DNA of 64,000 nucleotides from Sporosarcina cascadiensis (GTDB lineage Bacteria > Bacillota > Bacilli > Bacillales_A > Planococcaceae): NCBI RefSeq assembly GCF_009650995.1, contig NZ_WHVV01000008.1, forward strand, positions 62,001 through 126,000. The letters run 5' to 3'. The number at the start of each line of letters is the position of its first letter. Positions within the stretch are counted from its first letter, which is position 1. The position numbers and the translations under genes are program-made. Below the pieces are notes generated by a model. The model worked only from the letters and a program-made list of their open reading frames with translations. It had not been told where the DNA came from and searched no databases. This document shows positions 1-9,035 of this stretch, one piece after another.

Positions 1-2
1 CG

Positions 3-479
3 GTCCATACCCGTGAAATAGGGCTTGCCGGAATCGAAGTGTATGATATTCTGCGTGATGAATACGATATTCAGATTGAATTTGGCGATGTGGCCAATAT
101 CCTGGCCTATATTTCTGTCGGTGACCGGACTCTCGATTTAGAACGGCTGGTCGCTGCTCTGGCTGAAATTAAACGCCGTTACAAAAAAAATCCAAGCAAA
201 CTGTTTGATCATGAATATATCAATCCGGAAATCGTCCAGTCACCGCAGCAGGCATTTTATTCGGAGAAAGAGACCCTTTCTCTGCAAGAGGCAGCGGGAC
301 GGACCGCAAGTGAATTCGTTATGTGCTATCCGCCAGGCATCCCGATTGTGGCACCGGGAGAGCGGATCACAGAAGAAATCATCCACTATATTGCGTACTG
401 CAAGGACAAAGGCTGTTTCTTGACGGGGACAGAAGATCCGCAAGTAGAGAATATCAATGTAGTAAAGGAGGCTGACTGA
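3..479 (+). CDS. speA: Arginine decarboxylase (Orn/Lys/Arg decarboxylase family), C-terminal part
   Basis: The frame is open from the first bases of the window, so the gene starts upstream and only about 158 C-terminal residues are present. They match the C-terminal region of fold-I PLP-dependent Orn/Lys/Arg decarboxylases: the stretch IQIEFGDVANILAYISVGD, then PPGIPIVAPGERIT near the end. Arginine is the most likely substrate because spermidine synthase and agmatinase follow directly, so the product would be agmatine. The PLP lysine lies outside the window, so specificity rests on context. The stop overlaps the speE start by one base, indicating translational coupling. Confidence 0.85.
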   Translation, partial: VHTREIGLAGIEVYDILRDEYDIQIEFGDVANILAYISVGDRTLDLERLVAALAEIKRRYKKNPSKLFDHEYINPEIVQSPQQAFYSEKETLSLQEAAGRTASEFVMCYPPGIPIVAPGERITEEIIHYIAYCKDKGCFLTGTEDPQVENINVVKEAD

Positions 480-1330
480 TGAACCTTTGGTATACAGAAG
501 AACATTCACCGCATGTCCGTTTTTCCATTCAAGTCGAGGAGCATCTATATACCGCTAAAAGTGAATTCCAGAAAATTAATGTCTTTCAAACCTATGAGTT
601 CGGCAAGATCCTGACACTCGACGGTTATGTGATGATTACCGAAAAAGATGAATTTATTTATCATGACATGATCGTCCATGTTCCGATGGCCACCAATCCT
701 TCGATTGAAAAAGTGCTGGTGATCGGAGCTGGGGACGGCGGAACTGTGCGTGAACTGACCAGATATCCATCTATTAAACAAATTGATATGGTGGAAATCG
801 ACGAACAGGTTGTGGAAGTCTGTAAAAAGTATTTACCGCAGACGGCCGGACAGCTGACTGATCCCCGGGTACAACTTTATTTTGAAGACGGTCTAAGATT
901 TGTACGCCATCAAGAAAACGCTTATGACTTGATCATTGTCGATTCAACGGATCCGTTCGGCCCGGGTGAAGGGCTTTTCACAAAAGAATTCTACGGCAAT
1001 TGCTATAAGGCGCTGAAGGATGACGGCATTTTGGTCAATCAGCATGAAAGTCCTTTTTATGCGGAAGATGCAAAAGGCATGCAGCGGGCACATAAGAGCA
1101 TCATGGGCTTCTTCCCTGTCTCAAAAGTGTATCAAGCGCATATTCCAACTTATCCTTCCGGCCATTGGCTGTTCGGATTTGCTTCAAAAAAATATGATCC
1201 TGTTGAAGACTTGCAGTCGGATGCGTGGAATGCACTTGGACTGCAGACAAAATACTATAATACAAAACTTCATGCCGGCTCATTCGCACTGCCGAATTAT
1301 GTAAAGGAGCTACTGATCCATGCTGAATAA
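479..1330 (+). CDS. speE: Spermidine synthase (aminopropyltransferase)
   Basis: This 283-residue protein has the normal length for SpeE. The nucleotide-binding motif is VLVIGAGDGGTVRE near residue 80, with GAGDGG instead of the commoner GGGDGG, followed by the acidic MVEIDEQVV strand and the DSTDPFGPGEGLF motif around residue 155. The family transfers the aminopropyl group of decarboxylated S-adenosylmethionine to putrescine or a related amine. No speD is visible here. Start and upstream stop overlap as TGATG with an AAAGGAG site just before; its 3' end overlaps speB by 11 bases. Confidence 0.93.
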   Translation: MNLWYTEEHSPHVRFSIQVEEHLYTAKSEFQKINVFQTYEFGKILTLDGYVMITEKDEFIYHDMIVHVPMATNPSIEKVLVIGAGDGGTVRELTRYPSIKQIDMVEIDEQVVEVCKKYLPQTAGQLTDPRVQLYFEDGLRFVRHQENAYDLIIVDSTDPFGPGEGLFTKEFYGNCYKALKDDGILVNQHESPFYAEDAKGMQRAHKSIMGFFPVSKVYQAHIPTYPSGHWLFGFASKKYDPVEDLQSDAWNALGLQTKYYNTKLHAGSFALPNYVKELLIHAE

Positions 1331-2177
1331 AAACATTGAAACGTTTCTCGGATTTGAAGCAGAATATGACGATGCATCATTCGTCGTCTTCGGTGCACCG
1401 TTTGATTCCACTACTTCATTCCGTCCGGGTACACGCTTTGCCAGTAAGATCATGCGCAGCGAATCATTCGGGCTGGAAACATACAGTCCCTATCAGGAAG
1501 CGGATTTAACCGATTTCTCGTTGTTTGACGGAGGTGATCTGGAACTCAGCTTCGGTAATACGGAACGGGCTCTGAATCAAATCGAGGAGTTCACAGCGCA
1601 GATTGTAGAGGAGGATAAAATCCCCTGCATGATCGGCGGAGAACATCTGGTGACACTCGGAGCTGTGCGAGCAGTCGCGAAGAAATATCCAGATCTGCAT
1701 GTCATTCAGTTTGATGCGCATACCGACCTGCGCGATGATTATCTGGACGAGCGTCTGTCACATGCGACGGTCATCCGCAGAATATGGGATCTTCTCGGAG
1801 ACGGCAAGATTTTTCAATACGGCATCCGATCAGGCGACCGTCCTGAATTCGAATGGGCTGCCGAGCGGCATGTCTTCATGCAGAAGTTTAATTTTGAAGG
1901 CCTCGCGAAAACAGTTGAACAACTGCAGGGTAAGCCAGTCTATTTGACGATTGACCTTGACGTTCTCGACCCTTCAGTCTTTCCTGGAACCGGCACACCT
2001 GAAGCCGGCGGTGTCACGTTTATGGAACTATTGCAGGCTATTCTGACTGTCAGCGGTCTGAATATTGTTGCCTGTGATGTCAATGAACTGTCCCCTGTTT
2101 ATGATCCAAGCGGCGTCTCTACTGCCGTTGCCTGTAAAGTATTACGTGAATTAACGATTGCAATTAATAAAAAATAA
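1320..2177 (+). CDS. speB: Agmatinase (ureohydrolase family)
   Basis: This 285-residue protein carries the binuclear manganese motifs of the arginase/agmatinase family: GGEHLVTLG near residue 105, DAHTDLRDDY near 133 and the late LTIDLDVLDPS near 212. It would hydrolyse agmatine to putrescine and urea, the step after SpeA. The ATG lies inside the end of speE after an AAAGGAG site. In organisms with the carboxyaminopropylagmatine route, a related ureohydrolase acts on aminopropylagmatine instead; that alternative is open here because dehydrogenase and decarboxylase genes of the carboxyamine type follow. Confidence 0.93.
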   Translation: MLNKNIETFLGFEAEYDDASFVVFGAPFDSTTSFRPGTRFASKIMRSESFGLETYSPYQEADLTDFSLFDGGDLELSFGNTERALNQIEEFTAQIVEEDKIPCMIGGEHLVTLGAVRAVAKKYPDLHVIQFDAHTDLRDDYLDERLSHATVIRRIWDLLGDGKIFQYGIRSGDRPEFEWAAERHVFMQKFNFEGLAKTVEQLQGKPVYLTIDLDVLDPSVFPGTGTPEAGGVTFMELLQAILTVSGLNIVACDVNELSPVYDPSGVSTAVACKVLRELTIAINKK

Positions 2178-2198
2178 TACAAATTGGTGGTGTTTTTA

Positions 2199-3398
2199 AT
2201 GGGAAAAGCATTAATTATCGGAGCTGGCGGCGTAGCCAGTGTAGTGGTTCATAAGTGTTGTCAGGTGCCTGACGTGTTTGAGGAAATCTGTATCGCGAGC
2301 CGTACGAAATCAAAATGTGATGCCTTGAAAGAAAAGCTGGACGGCGGACGCACGAAAATCCAGACAGCGCAAGTCGATGCAGACAATGTGCCTGAACTGG
2401 TGGCATTGATCAATGAATTCCAGCCGGATATCGTCATCAACGTCGCGTTGCCTTATCAGGATTTGACGATCATGGATGCATGTCTTGAAACAAAAGTCGA
2501 TTATCTGGACACAGCAAACTATGAGCCGCTTGATACAGCGAAATTTGAATACAAATGGCAGTGGGCTTATAAAGAAAAGTTTGAAGAAGCAGGAATCACT
2601 GCTTTGCTCGGCAGCGGCTTCGACCCCGGCGTCACCGGTGTATTTTCTGCCTATGCCCTAAAACACTATTTTGATGAAATCCATACAATCGATATCGTCG
2701 ATGCTAATGCAGGCGATCACGGCTATCCATTCGCAACAAACTTTAATCCGGAGATCAATATCCGTGAAATCACAGCGAACGGCCGTTATTACGAAAAAGG
2801 TGAATTCATTGAGACAGAGCCGCTTGAAGTGAAGCGTGTCTACGATCTGCCGGAAATCGGACCGAAAGATGTGTACTTGCTGTACCATGAAGAATTGGAA
2901 TCACTCGCTAAAAACATTACAGGCGTAGAGAAAATCCGCTTCTGGATGACATTCTCTGAAAAGTATTTGACACATCTGAAGGTGCTGGAGAATGTCGGCA
3001 TGACTTCCATTGAGCCGATCGAATTCGAAGGACAGCAAATCGTGCCGCTGCAATTTTTAAAAGCGGTATTGCCGGATCCTGCTTCACTTGGACCGCGCAC
3101 GAAAGGAAAAACGAATATTGGATGTATCTATCAGGGCACGAAAGACGGAGAGCCTAAAACGTATTATGTTTATAATATATGCGATCACCAAGAGTGCTAC
3201 CGCGAAGTCGGTTCACAGGCGATTTCGTATACAACAGGAGTCCCCGCAATGATCGGCGCCATGATGATGCTGACTGGGAAATGGAAAAAGCCCGGCGTCT
3301 TCAATATCGAAGAGTTCGATCCAGATCCATTCATGGACGCGTTGAATGAATACGGCCTGCCATGGCACGAAGATTTCAATCCAACTTTGATTGACTGA
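2199..3398 (+). CDS. Carboxynorspermidine/carboxyspermidine dehydrogenase (saccharopine dehydrogenase-like)
   Basis: This 399-residue protein begins with a Rossmann motif (ALIIGAGGVASVV) and has the length and motifs of the saccharopine-dehydrogenase-like enzymes of polyamine synthesis (for example GSGFDPGVTGVFSAYA near residue 142). The family condenses an amine such as putrescine with aspartate semialdehyde and reduces the imine with NADPH, giving carboxyspermidine. I chose the ATG at 2199, preceded by a GGTGGTG site; an in-frame TTG at 2184 is less well placed. Position between speB and a matching decarboxylase gene supports the function over lysine metabolism. Confidence 0.88.
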   Translation: MGKALIIGAGGVASVVVHKCCQVPDVFEEICIASRTKSKCDALKEKLDGGRTKIQTAQVDADNVPELVALINEFQPDIVINVALPYQDLTIMDACLETKVDYLDTANYEPLDTAKFEYKWQWAYKEKFEEAGITALLGSGFDPGVTGVFSAYALKHYFDEIHTIDIVDANAGDHGYPFATNFNPEINIREITANGRYYEKGEFIETEPLEVKRVYDLPEIGPKDVYLLYHEELESLAKNITGVEKIRFWMTFSEKYLTHLKVLENVGMTSIEPIEFEGQQIVPLQFLKAVLPDPASLGPRTKGKTNIGCIYQGTKDGEPKTYYVYNICDHQECYREVGSQAISYTTGVPAMIGAMMMLTGKWKKPGVFNIEEFDPDPFMDALNEYGLPWHEDFNPTLID

Positions 3399-3408
3399 GG
3401 AGAATGAT

Positions 3409-4545
3409 ATGAACTTTGATGTACAGGCAGTTCCTTCACCGAGCTATGTGGTGGAGGAAGAGCTGCTCATAAATAATCTCAAAAAAATGAAAGCCGTCAT
3501 TGATGAGACCGGCTGCAAAATATTACTCGCCCAAAAAGGATTCTCGATGTTTGAAGTTTATCCGCTGATTGGCAAGTACTTGCACGGCGTCACATCAAGC
3601 GGGCTCTTCGAAGCGCGTCTCGGTTATGAAGAAATGGGCAAAGAAGTGCATACGTACTCCCCTGCTTTTCAGGAAAATGAATTTGACGAGATTCTTCGTT
3701 ATTCCGATCATTTGGTGTTCAATTCATTCGCACAGTGGAATCGTTTTAAGGATCGAGTGAAATTTAGCGGTAAGCAGATCGAATGCGGAATCCGTATCAA
3801 TCCCGAGTACTCTGAGATTGAAGTCGACATGTATAACCCCTGCTTCTCACATTCCCGGTTCGGCGTCACGTTTTCAGACTTTGAACCTGACCAGCTGGAC
3901 GGCATCAGCGGCCTGCACTTCCATACGATGTGCGAGCAAAATTCCGATACACTGTGGCGCACAATACAAGTCGTCGACGAAAAATTCGGCCCTTATCTGA
4001 AGCAAATGAAATGGATCAATTTTGGCGGTGGGCATCATATCACCCGGCCTGATTACGATATGGACGTATTAATCCGCTCGATCAACTTCATGAAGGAGAA
4101 ATACGGACTGGACGTCTACTTGGAACCTGGAGAGGCTGTTGCTCTCAACACCGGCTTCTTAGTCGCGACAGTGCTTGATACGCTGCATAACGGTATGCCG
4201 ATTGCGATTCTTGATACATCGGCTTCCTGCCATATGCCGGATGTCCTCGAAATGCCGTACCGCCCCGATATTATTGGCACAGGCATGCCGAATGAAAAAG
4301 CCTATACCTATCGTCTGGGCGGCCCGACTTGTTTGGCCGGAGACGTTATTGGAGATTATTCGTTTGATGCTCCATTGCAGCCTGGCGACCGTCTGGTATT
4401 CTGTGATATGGCACACTATTCGATGGTGAAGAATAATACGTTCAACGGAATGAACCTGCCTGCGATCGTATTGCAGAAAACTGACGGCAATTTACAAATC
4501 GTCAAGCAGTTCGGCTATAAAGATTTTAAAGAACGTTTATCCTGA
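3409..4545 (+). CDS. nspC: Carboxynorspermidine/carboxyspermidine decarboxylase
   Basis: This 378-residue fold-III PLP enzyme resembles NspC. Visible motifs are INFGGGHHITRPDYD (phosphate-binding glycine loop), LDTSASCHMPDVLEMPYRP and GGPTCLAGDVIGDYSF with the cysteine expected in the active site of this group. It would decarboxylate carboxyspermidine or carboxynorspermidine to the triamine. The ATG at 3409 follows TGAGGAGA, which itself overlaps the stop of the dehydrogenase gene, so the two are coupled. A strong terminator follows at once, making this the last gene of the polyamine operon. Confidence 0.9.
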   Translation: MNFDVQAVPSPSYVVEEELLINNLKKMKAVIDETGCKILLAQKGFSMFEVYPLIGKYLHGVTSSGLFEARLGYEEMGKEVHTYSPAFQENEFDEILRYSDHLVFNSFAQWNRFKDRVKFSGKQIECGIRINPEYSEIEVDMYNPCFSHSRFGVTFSDFEPDQLDGISGLHFHTMCEQNSDTLWRTIQVVDEKFGPYLKQMKWINFGGGHHITRPDYDMDVLIRSINFMKEKYGLDVYLEPGEAVALNTGFLVATVLDTLHNGMPIAILDTSASCHMPDVLEMPYRPDIIGTGMPNEKAYTYRLGGPTCLAGDVIGDYSFDAPLQPGDRLVFCDMAHYSMVKNNTFNGMNLPAIVLQKTDGNLQIVKQFGYKDFKERLS

Positions 4546-4586
4546 TGAAAAAACCGATTCGCCTGACTCGCGAATCGGTTTTTTCA
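4546..4586. terminator. Bidirectional terminator between nspC and the Ca2+/H+ exchanger gene
   Basis: The arms AAACCGATTCGC and GCGAATCGGTTT enclose a 7-base loop, with A runs on the left and T runs on the right. It can end transcription of the converging genes on both strands. Confidence 0.9.
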
Positions 4587-5639
4587 CAATAGAAAGAATC
4601 CAATGCCCATGATGAGATAGGCCGCGAACAGCGTCAGCCCTTCGAACCAGTTCGACTCTCCATCTTGGCATATGTTGACGACTAAGAATACAGCGGTAAT
4701 CATCGCAATCAACTCAGGCCAGGTGAACACAAGCGGCATGGCAGTCGGCATCATCAAAGAAATCAAAACCAGAACCGGTGCAACGAACATTGCGACCTGC
4801 AATGTGGAACCAATCGCGATTTCAACCGAGACATCCATTTTATTTTTCATTGCCATCGTAATGGCCGATGTATGTTCTGCTGCGTTACCAACGATTGCTA
4901 CAATAATGACTCCGATAAATAACTCGGTCCATCCAAACTTTTCACCGAGCGTGCTGAAGGTATGCACCAATTTCTCCGATACGAATGCAACGGCTACAGT
5001 AGAAAGCAAAAGTACAAGAATGGCTCTCCCCTTTGTCCACTCCGGCACTTCATCTGTCTCGTGATTATCAGAGCCGAATACGCCGCGGTGAGTAAATAAT
5101 TTGAAAACCAAACCTGCTAAATAAATTAAAATCAGTATGACAGATATTCCAACACTTAAATTTAGCTCGGTTTTCGGGTCCATATCCATGGTGAATACTT
5201 CGGGAATAACAAAAGCGACGACTACTGCAAAAATCAGCAATGCAGAATTATAGCGGGCATCATAAATACTGAAATTCTGCCGTTTATGCTTCAATCCGCC
5301 GGCAAAAAATGAAAGCCCAAGAACTAACAGCAAGTTGCCCAAGACAGAACCTGTCAGTGAGGCGAGTACGATGCCGATCAATCCTGCTTTCAATGTAAAT
5401 ATTGAAATGATAAGTTCTACCGCATTTCCGAAGGTCGCGTTCAGCAATCCGCCGATACGCGGTCCGCTGACGATCGCCAGACTTTCCGTCGCTCTTCCAA
5501 TAAATGCTGCAAGCGCAATAATACTTAAACAGCAGAGTCCAAACATCCATAAGTCTGACCAATGGAAGTAAGAACCGATTAAAACTAAAGGGACGCCGAT
5601 AAAAGCCAAGGCAGCGAATACCTTATTCAATTCCTCCAC
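4584..5639 (-). CDS. Calcium/proton exchanger, CaCA superfamily (Cax/YfkE-like)
   Basis: This 351-residue, very hydrophobic protein has the two repeated alpha motifs of CaCA antiporters: GGLLNATFGNAVELIISI near residue 63 and GNAAEHTSAITMAMKNKMD near 252, each with the acidic residue used for ion exchange. About eleven membrane segments are expected, with an acidic loop in the middle. It would expel Ca2+ in exchange for protons at the cell membrane. The start is uncertain: GTG at 5639 lies inside the AGGTGGAGG site, so a TTG three codons later may be the true start. It converges on the polyamine operon. Confidence 0.9.
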   Translation of the reverse strand: MEELNKVFAALAFIGVPLVLIGSYFHWSDLWMFGLCCLSIIALAAFIGRATESLAIVSGPRIGGLLNATFGNAVELIISIFTLKAGLIGIVLASLTGSVLGNLLLVLGLSFFAGGLKHKRQNFSIYDARYNSALLIFAVVVAFVIPEVFTMDMDPKTELNLSVGISVILILIYLAGLVFKLFTHRGVFGSDNHETDEVPEWTKGRAILVLLLSTVAVAFVSEKLVHTFSTLGEKFGWTELFIGVIIVAIVGNAAEHTSAITMAMKNKMDVSVEIAIGSTLQVAMFVAPVLVLISLMMPTAMPLVFTWPELIAMITAVFLVVNICQDGESNWFEGLTLFAAYLIMGIGFFLL

Positions 5640-5713
5640 CTCATTTCTAACTCAATTTCTTCTATCTTTCCCTTGTTTCATCAAATACAAACCGGAATTG
5701 TTTCTATTCTTGG

Positions 5714-5984
5714 CTATAGTGGAGGTAGACCGTTGCCCTGCGTTTTAGGTGAATGTGTTCTGTAGGACCCACGCTGCGCCAAGTGAACAGCGCAGGGTTC
5801 GCTTGGCCGTATTTCTGTGCTCTTAACAGAAATCAAGGCCATACATCATATTTCAACAAAGCTTTCCCGCAAGTGGTCCCATCTGTCGGACTGATCCTCC
5901 CCGAGTCGACCGTCTTCCGCTCCAATCCTACTTACTATGTAGAAAGGGTGTGGCTCTCGCATAACCCTACCTCCCCCACTATAG
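5714..5984. mobile_element. 271-bp MITE-like element with terminal inverted repeats
   Basis: The ends are CTATAGTGGAGGTAG (5714-5728) and CTACCTCCCCCACTATAG (5967-5984), which are inverted copies apart from a small internal insertion. The inside carries no gene but contains the same core module found in the larger repeats elsewhere in the window: a bounded GCGAAC-type hairpin, a TTTCTG/CAGAAA hairpin and the word GACTGATCCTCC. It looks like a miniature, non-autonomous element. No transposase or clear target duplication is visible. Confidence 0.6.
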
Positions 5985-6146
5985 ATGCCTGGTCATGATG
6001 ATTACACCAAAAAATCAAGAACAGATTTCGGTTTAATGCCTTTATAAAAAAAGTGAAAATAGTTAGATATCTCAAAGGGAATAAAGCATTTTGTGCTAGA
6101 ATAGAGTATAAATTGGCGTCTAATCTAAATAATTATGTTGAATTTA

Positions 6147-6768
6147 GGCTCATCACCAAAACATGTGCTTGACAACCTGTCACGTGCATTTTGGCAGTGT
6201 GTGGATATAATATGTGCGGGTTTCGTTTCTCGACTTTTTATGGATTTTAATTGAAGTGTGAGTTTGCAGTTTAAACCCGCTTCGGCGCTGGGGGATTGCC
6301 TTACGCTATGAGCCAGCTGGCAAAGATCGCGCCAGTTGTCTCACAGCCACGGCCGACCCCGCAGTTGCGCCTTCGCTGGTGTGGGAGAAAGGTACAATGT
6401 ACTGATTTTTTTACAGAGTCTGAATTAGCTTATCCTGTTCCGTATCTCGAGTTTGCAAATGCTTCGTTCACAAGAATCTAAGCCTTTGTAGAATGATAAG
6501 CGTTGCATGAAAAATCTTACCCATTGTAATAGCCCCAAATAATGTCCTCATACTGCCTGCTTACACAAAAATTCTTGAAACACCAGCCAGTATACCTTCG
6601 TTCCAGGCAACCTAAGTACGCCGCGAGTGCCTTAATTTCTGCAAAGACCACAGAAATACGGCAAAGCGAACACTTCGCTGTTCGCTTTGCAACGGTTGCA
6701 TGACTCACTTCGTGTGAGCCCGCGACAAAAAAACTCGGGGAGGATCAGCCCGATAGGATGAGACAACT
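6147..6768 (-). mobile_element. Degenerate copy of the large dispersed repeat, inverted relative to the other large copies
   Basis: The left end GGCTCATCACCAAAACATGTGCTTGACA matches the terminal repeat of the copies at 16058 and 35874 (only the first bases are listed here; the match continues to about base 28). Inside, the modules occur as reverse complements and in reversed order: GCAGTTTAAACCCGC, the GCCTTACG block, the core with the GCGAAC hairpin, and GGGAGGATCAGCCCGATAGG near the end. The right terminal repeat is absent, so the copy is truncated. The stretch has no credible gene. Confidence 0.65.
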
Positions 6769-6830
6769 TAATTTAACGAAGAAAATTATTTTGGATTTGA
6801 GAATTTTAACATAATGAAGGGGAGATGTAA

Positions 6831-7244
6831 ATGAAAAAAATTATCTTTTCATTGTTTCTGGTTGTAATATTTTTAGCTGGATGCACAGATAACAACGAAG
6901 ATACCAACTGGAAGGTAAGTCCAACTTTCACCAAGGAAAACCAGGTTTTGTATGGGACGGAAGGAAAGTTCGGATTGACCAACATTAATGGTCCAGATAA
7001 GCCTTTGTTTCCGGCACAACAGGGGAGGTTGTACCGTATTTATTTTCTGGAGGACGTTAAGGGACACAGTAAATATAAAATCACAGCTACTCACCAAGAT
7101 ACCGGCGATTCCGAGGAACTCATTGAAACAGAAATTGGAGAAGAGACCGAAGTGAAAATTGGATTTGGAGAAGCTGGACTTTGGAAGATTGATGTAACAG
7201 TTGATGGTGAGCCATACACGGATTTTGTCATAGAAGTAAACTAA
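6831..7244 (+). CDS. Small lipoprotein of unknown function
   Basis: The 137-residue product starts with a lipoprotein signal (MKKIIFSLFLVVIF followed by lipobox LAGC), so it should be lipid-anchored outside the membrane. The mature part is acidic and beta-rich, ending in a segment (LWKIDVTVDGEPYTDFVIEV) typical of an immunoglobulin-like or DUF4871-type fold; that resemblance is weak inference. A GGGGAGA site precedes the ATG. It lies between two repeat relics and upstream of a second, unrelated lipoprotein gene. Confidence 0.75.
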   Translation: MKKIIFSLFLVVIFLAGCTDNNEDTNWKVSPTFTKENQVLYGTEGKFGLTNINGPDKPLFPAQQGRLYRIYFLEDVKGHSKYKITATHQDTGDSEELIETEIGEETEVKIGFGEAGLWKIDVTVDGEPYTDFVIEVN

Positions 7245-7351
7245 ATCGACATCATTATAATTCACCAATAGCGTGCGATTCATGAACATGGATTCGCGTC
7301 CATTAAACAATCAGGCCATATTGTGGGAAAATTGAAATCTTGAGGTGAGGT

Positions 7352-7816
7352 ATGAAAGTATATTTGAGGTTGTTTGTCGGGTTGATTTTTATTTTAACAT
7401 TAACAGGTTGTTTTGGAGAAGATTACGACGTGGGTGTTCCAAGAGCTTATATAAATTTAGAGGTTATAGAAATACAATTAACAGAAACCAATATAAATTG
7501 GGAAACGCAAAGTGAGAACGTCCACGAAGCAATAGAAGATGTTCAGGAATTTGGATTAACTCAGAACGAAATAAAAGTTTTTGCAAATCAAGAAGCCACT
7601 TTAGATTTTAAAGAGAATGAAAAAAATGGTGGAGATATTTGGACAGATCCAAATATTACGGCTGTTTTAATAAATGATAAGAAAGAAATTGAAATTGAAA
7701 TGAATGACTTTAGGGAATTTAGATTCCCGTCCGACAAAGGAAATTTTGTGTTAGTGGTTGAATTTAAAAGCAGCGCAGGTAGCGCGCAATATGTAGGGAA
7801 TATTTTAATTCAGTAA
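7352..7816 (+). CDS. Small lipoprotein of unknown function
   Basis: The 154-residue product has a signal peptide with lipobox LTGC after about 19 residues (MKVYLRLFVGLIFILTL). The mature region is acidic, AT-rich in coding, and ends in a beta strand segment (KGNFVLVVEFKSSAGSAQYV). I do not recognise the family. The gene follows the first lipoprotein by 107 bases and has its own GAGGTGAGG site, so co-transcription is possible. Its lower GC than neighbouring genes suggests a different origin. Confidence 0.7.
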   Translation: MKVYLRLFVGLIFILTLTGCFGEDYDVGVPRAYINLEVIEIQLTETNINWETQSENVHEAIEDVQEFGLTQNEIKVFANQEATLDFKENEKNGGDIWTDPNITAVLINDKKEIEIEMNDFREFRFPSDKGNFVLVVEFKSSAGSAQYVGNILIQ

Positions 7817-7865
7817 CTTAAACAAACGTGTGCAATTGCTGAACAAGATTTGTTTCCCGATAGCT

Positions 7866-8040
7866 AGTTGATCGGAGCGGAGCGAAAATGGCTTGCAGAA
7901 AGAACTCTGTATTGCCTTATTTTCTGCAAAGAACGCAGAAATACGGCAAAGCGAACCCTTCGCTGTTCGCTTGGCTCACCGAGTGTACTCCGGAAAGCGT
8001 TCGGCTCAAGCGTAAATCCCCAGGCACAGACACCCGTTAA
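7866..8040 (-). repeat. Short inverted copy of the dispersed repeat core module
   Basis: This stretch holds the core module in reverse orientation: GCCTTATTTTCTGCAAAGAA, then CGGCAAAGCGAACCCTTCGC and CTTGGCTCACCGAG. It lacks both terminal repeats of the larger copies and holds no credible gene. Confidence 0.6.
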
Positions 8041-8079
8041 ACAATACGATGAAATAACAATTGATCCAAAGAACAAAAA

Positions 8080-8119
8080 AACCTTCTCAAGAATAAATAA
8101 TCCTGAGAAGGCTCTTTAA
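8080..8119 (-). terminator. Terminator of the peptide ABC transporter operon
   Basis: The arms CCTTCTCA and TGAGAAGG flank a 12-base loop, with an A run at the left that reads as a T run on the minus strand, just beyond the oppC-like stop. Confidence 0.8.
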
Positions 8120-8121
8120 TG

Positions 8122-9018
8122 TTAACTCTTCATTTTTGGATCCAGTGCATCGCGCAAGCCGTCGCCCATTAGATTGAAACCCAGAACTGTCAGCATGATT
8201 GCGATTCCCGGGAAAATCATTGTCCATGGCGCATTTTGCAAATAGTCTTTCGAGTCAGCCAGCATTTTCCCCCACTCCGGATCAGGTGCTGATGCTCCGA
8301 GCCCGAGGAAGCCCAGTGCCGCCGCTTCCAAGATTGCAGTAGCGATCGCAAGCGTTCCCTGTACAATGACGGGTGCCATGGAATTCGGTAGAATATGTGA
8401 AAACAAAATTCTGAAGTCTTTCATTCCGATCGCTTTCGCGGCCATAATATATTCATCTTCCTTAATACTGAGCACTTTCGAACGGATAAGGCGTCCAAAG
8501 TTCGGAACATTGATAATCGCAATAGCAATCAGTGCGTTGCGAAGACTTGGTCCCAATACGGAAACAATTGCAATTGCCAATAGAATGGAAGGGAATGCGA
8601 GCATGATATCAAATATCCTGGAGATAATCGTATCTACCCAGCGGCCATAATATCCGGCTACAATTCCCAAAAAACTTCCTACGACGATCGAACCGACAAC
8701 TGCGAAGAATCCAACAGTTAATGAAATTCTTGCTCCGTGCACAATTCGAGAAAAGATATCCCGGCCAAAGTCATCAGTTCCAAACCAATACTCTGAAGAA
8801 GGAGGCTGCAGCCGGTCGGCCATCATCTGCTCGTTAATGCCTTCTTTAGTCAGTAACGGGCCAAAAATGGCAAGAAGGATAAATAGCAATACGATTCCAG
8901 CACCGACAAGCGCTACTTTACTCTTTCGAAAACCTATCCAAGCTTCCCGCCAAGGCCCCGTTGTCTTCTCTAATTGTGCTTCTGCCACTCCGTCTACCTT
9001 AGGCGTTAATTCTGACAT
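8122..9018 (-). CDS. Peptide ABC transporter permease (OppC/DppC type)
   Basis: This 298-residue membrane protein has the N-terminal cytoplasmic tail and OppC-type segment GTDDFGRDIFSRIVHGARISL, then the binding-protein-dependent permease EAA loop (EAAALGFLGLGASAPDPEWGKML) near the C-terminus. With the OppB-type partner it forms the channel for short peptides. The ATG at 9018 follows AAGGAGGA, a better start than the in-frame codon seven residues upstream. It is the last gene of the operon, 17 bases after the partner permease gene. Confidence 0.92.
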   Translation of the reverse strand: MSELTPKVDGVAEAQLEKTTGPWREAWIGFRKSKVALVGAGIVLLFILLAIFGPLLTKEGINEQMMADRLQPPSSEYWFGTDDFGRDIFSRIVHGARISLTVGFFAVVGSIVVGSFLGIVAGYYGRWVDTIISRIFDIMLAFPSILLAIAIVSVLGPSLRNALIAIAIINVPNFGRLIRSKVLSIKEDEYIMAAKAIGMKDFRILFSHILPNSMAPVIVQGTLAIATAILEAAALGFLGLGASAPDPEWGKMLADSKDYLQNAPWTMIFPGIAIMLTVLGFNLMGDGLRDALDPKMKS

Positions 9019-9035
9019 GAACTGTTCCTCCTTCC

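Noticed and set aside
5753-5998. 81-codon frame
   Set aside because: It falls inside the MITE-like element, without a ribosome binding site or recognisable product.
6296-6481. 61-codon frame in the inverted repeat copy
   Set aside because: It comes from repeat sequence also present at 16600 and 36590, where the frame is not kept.
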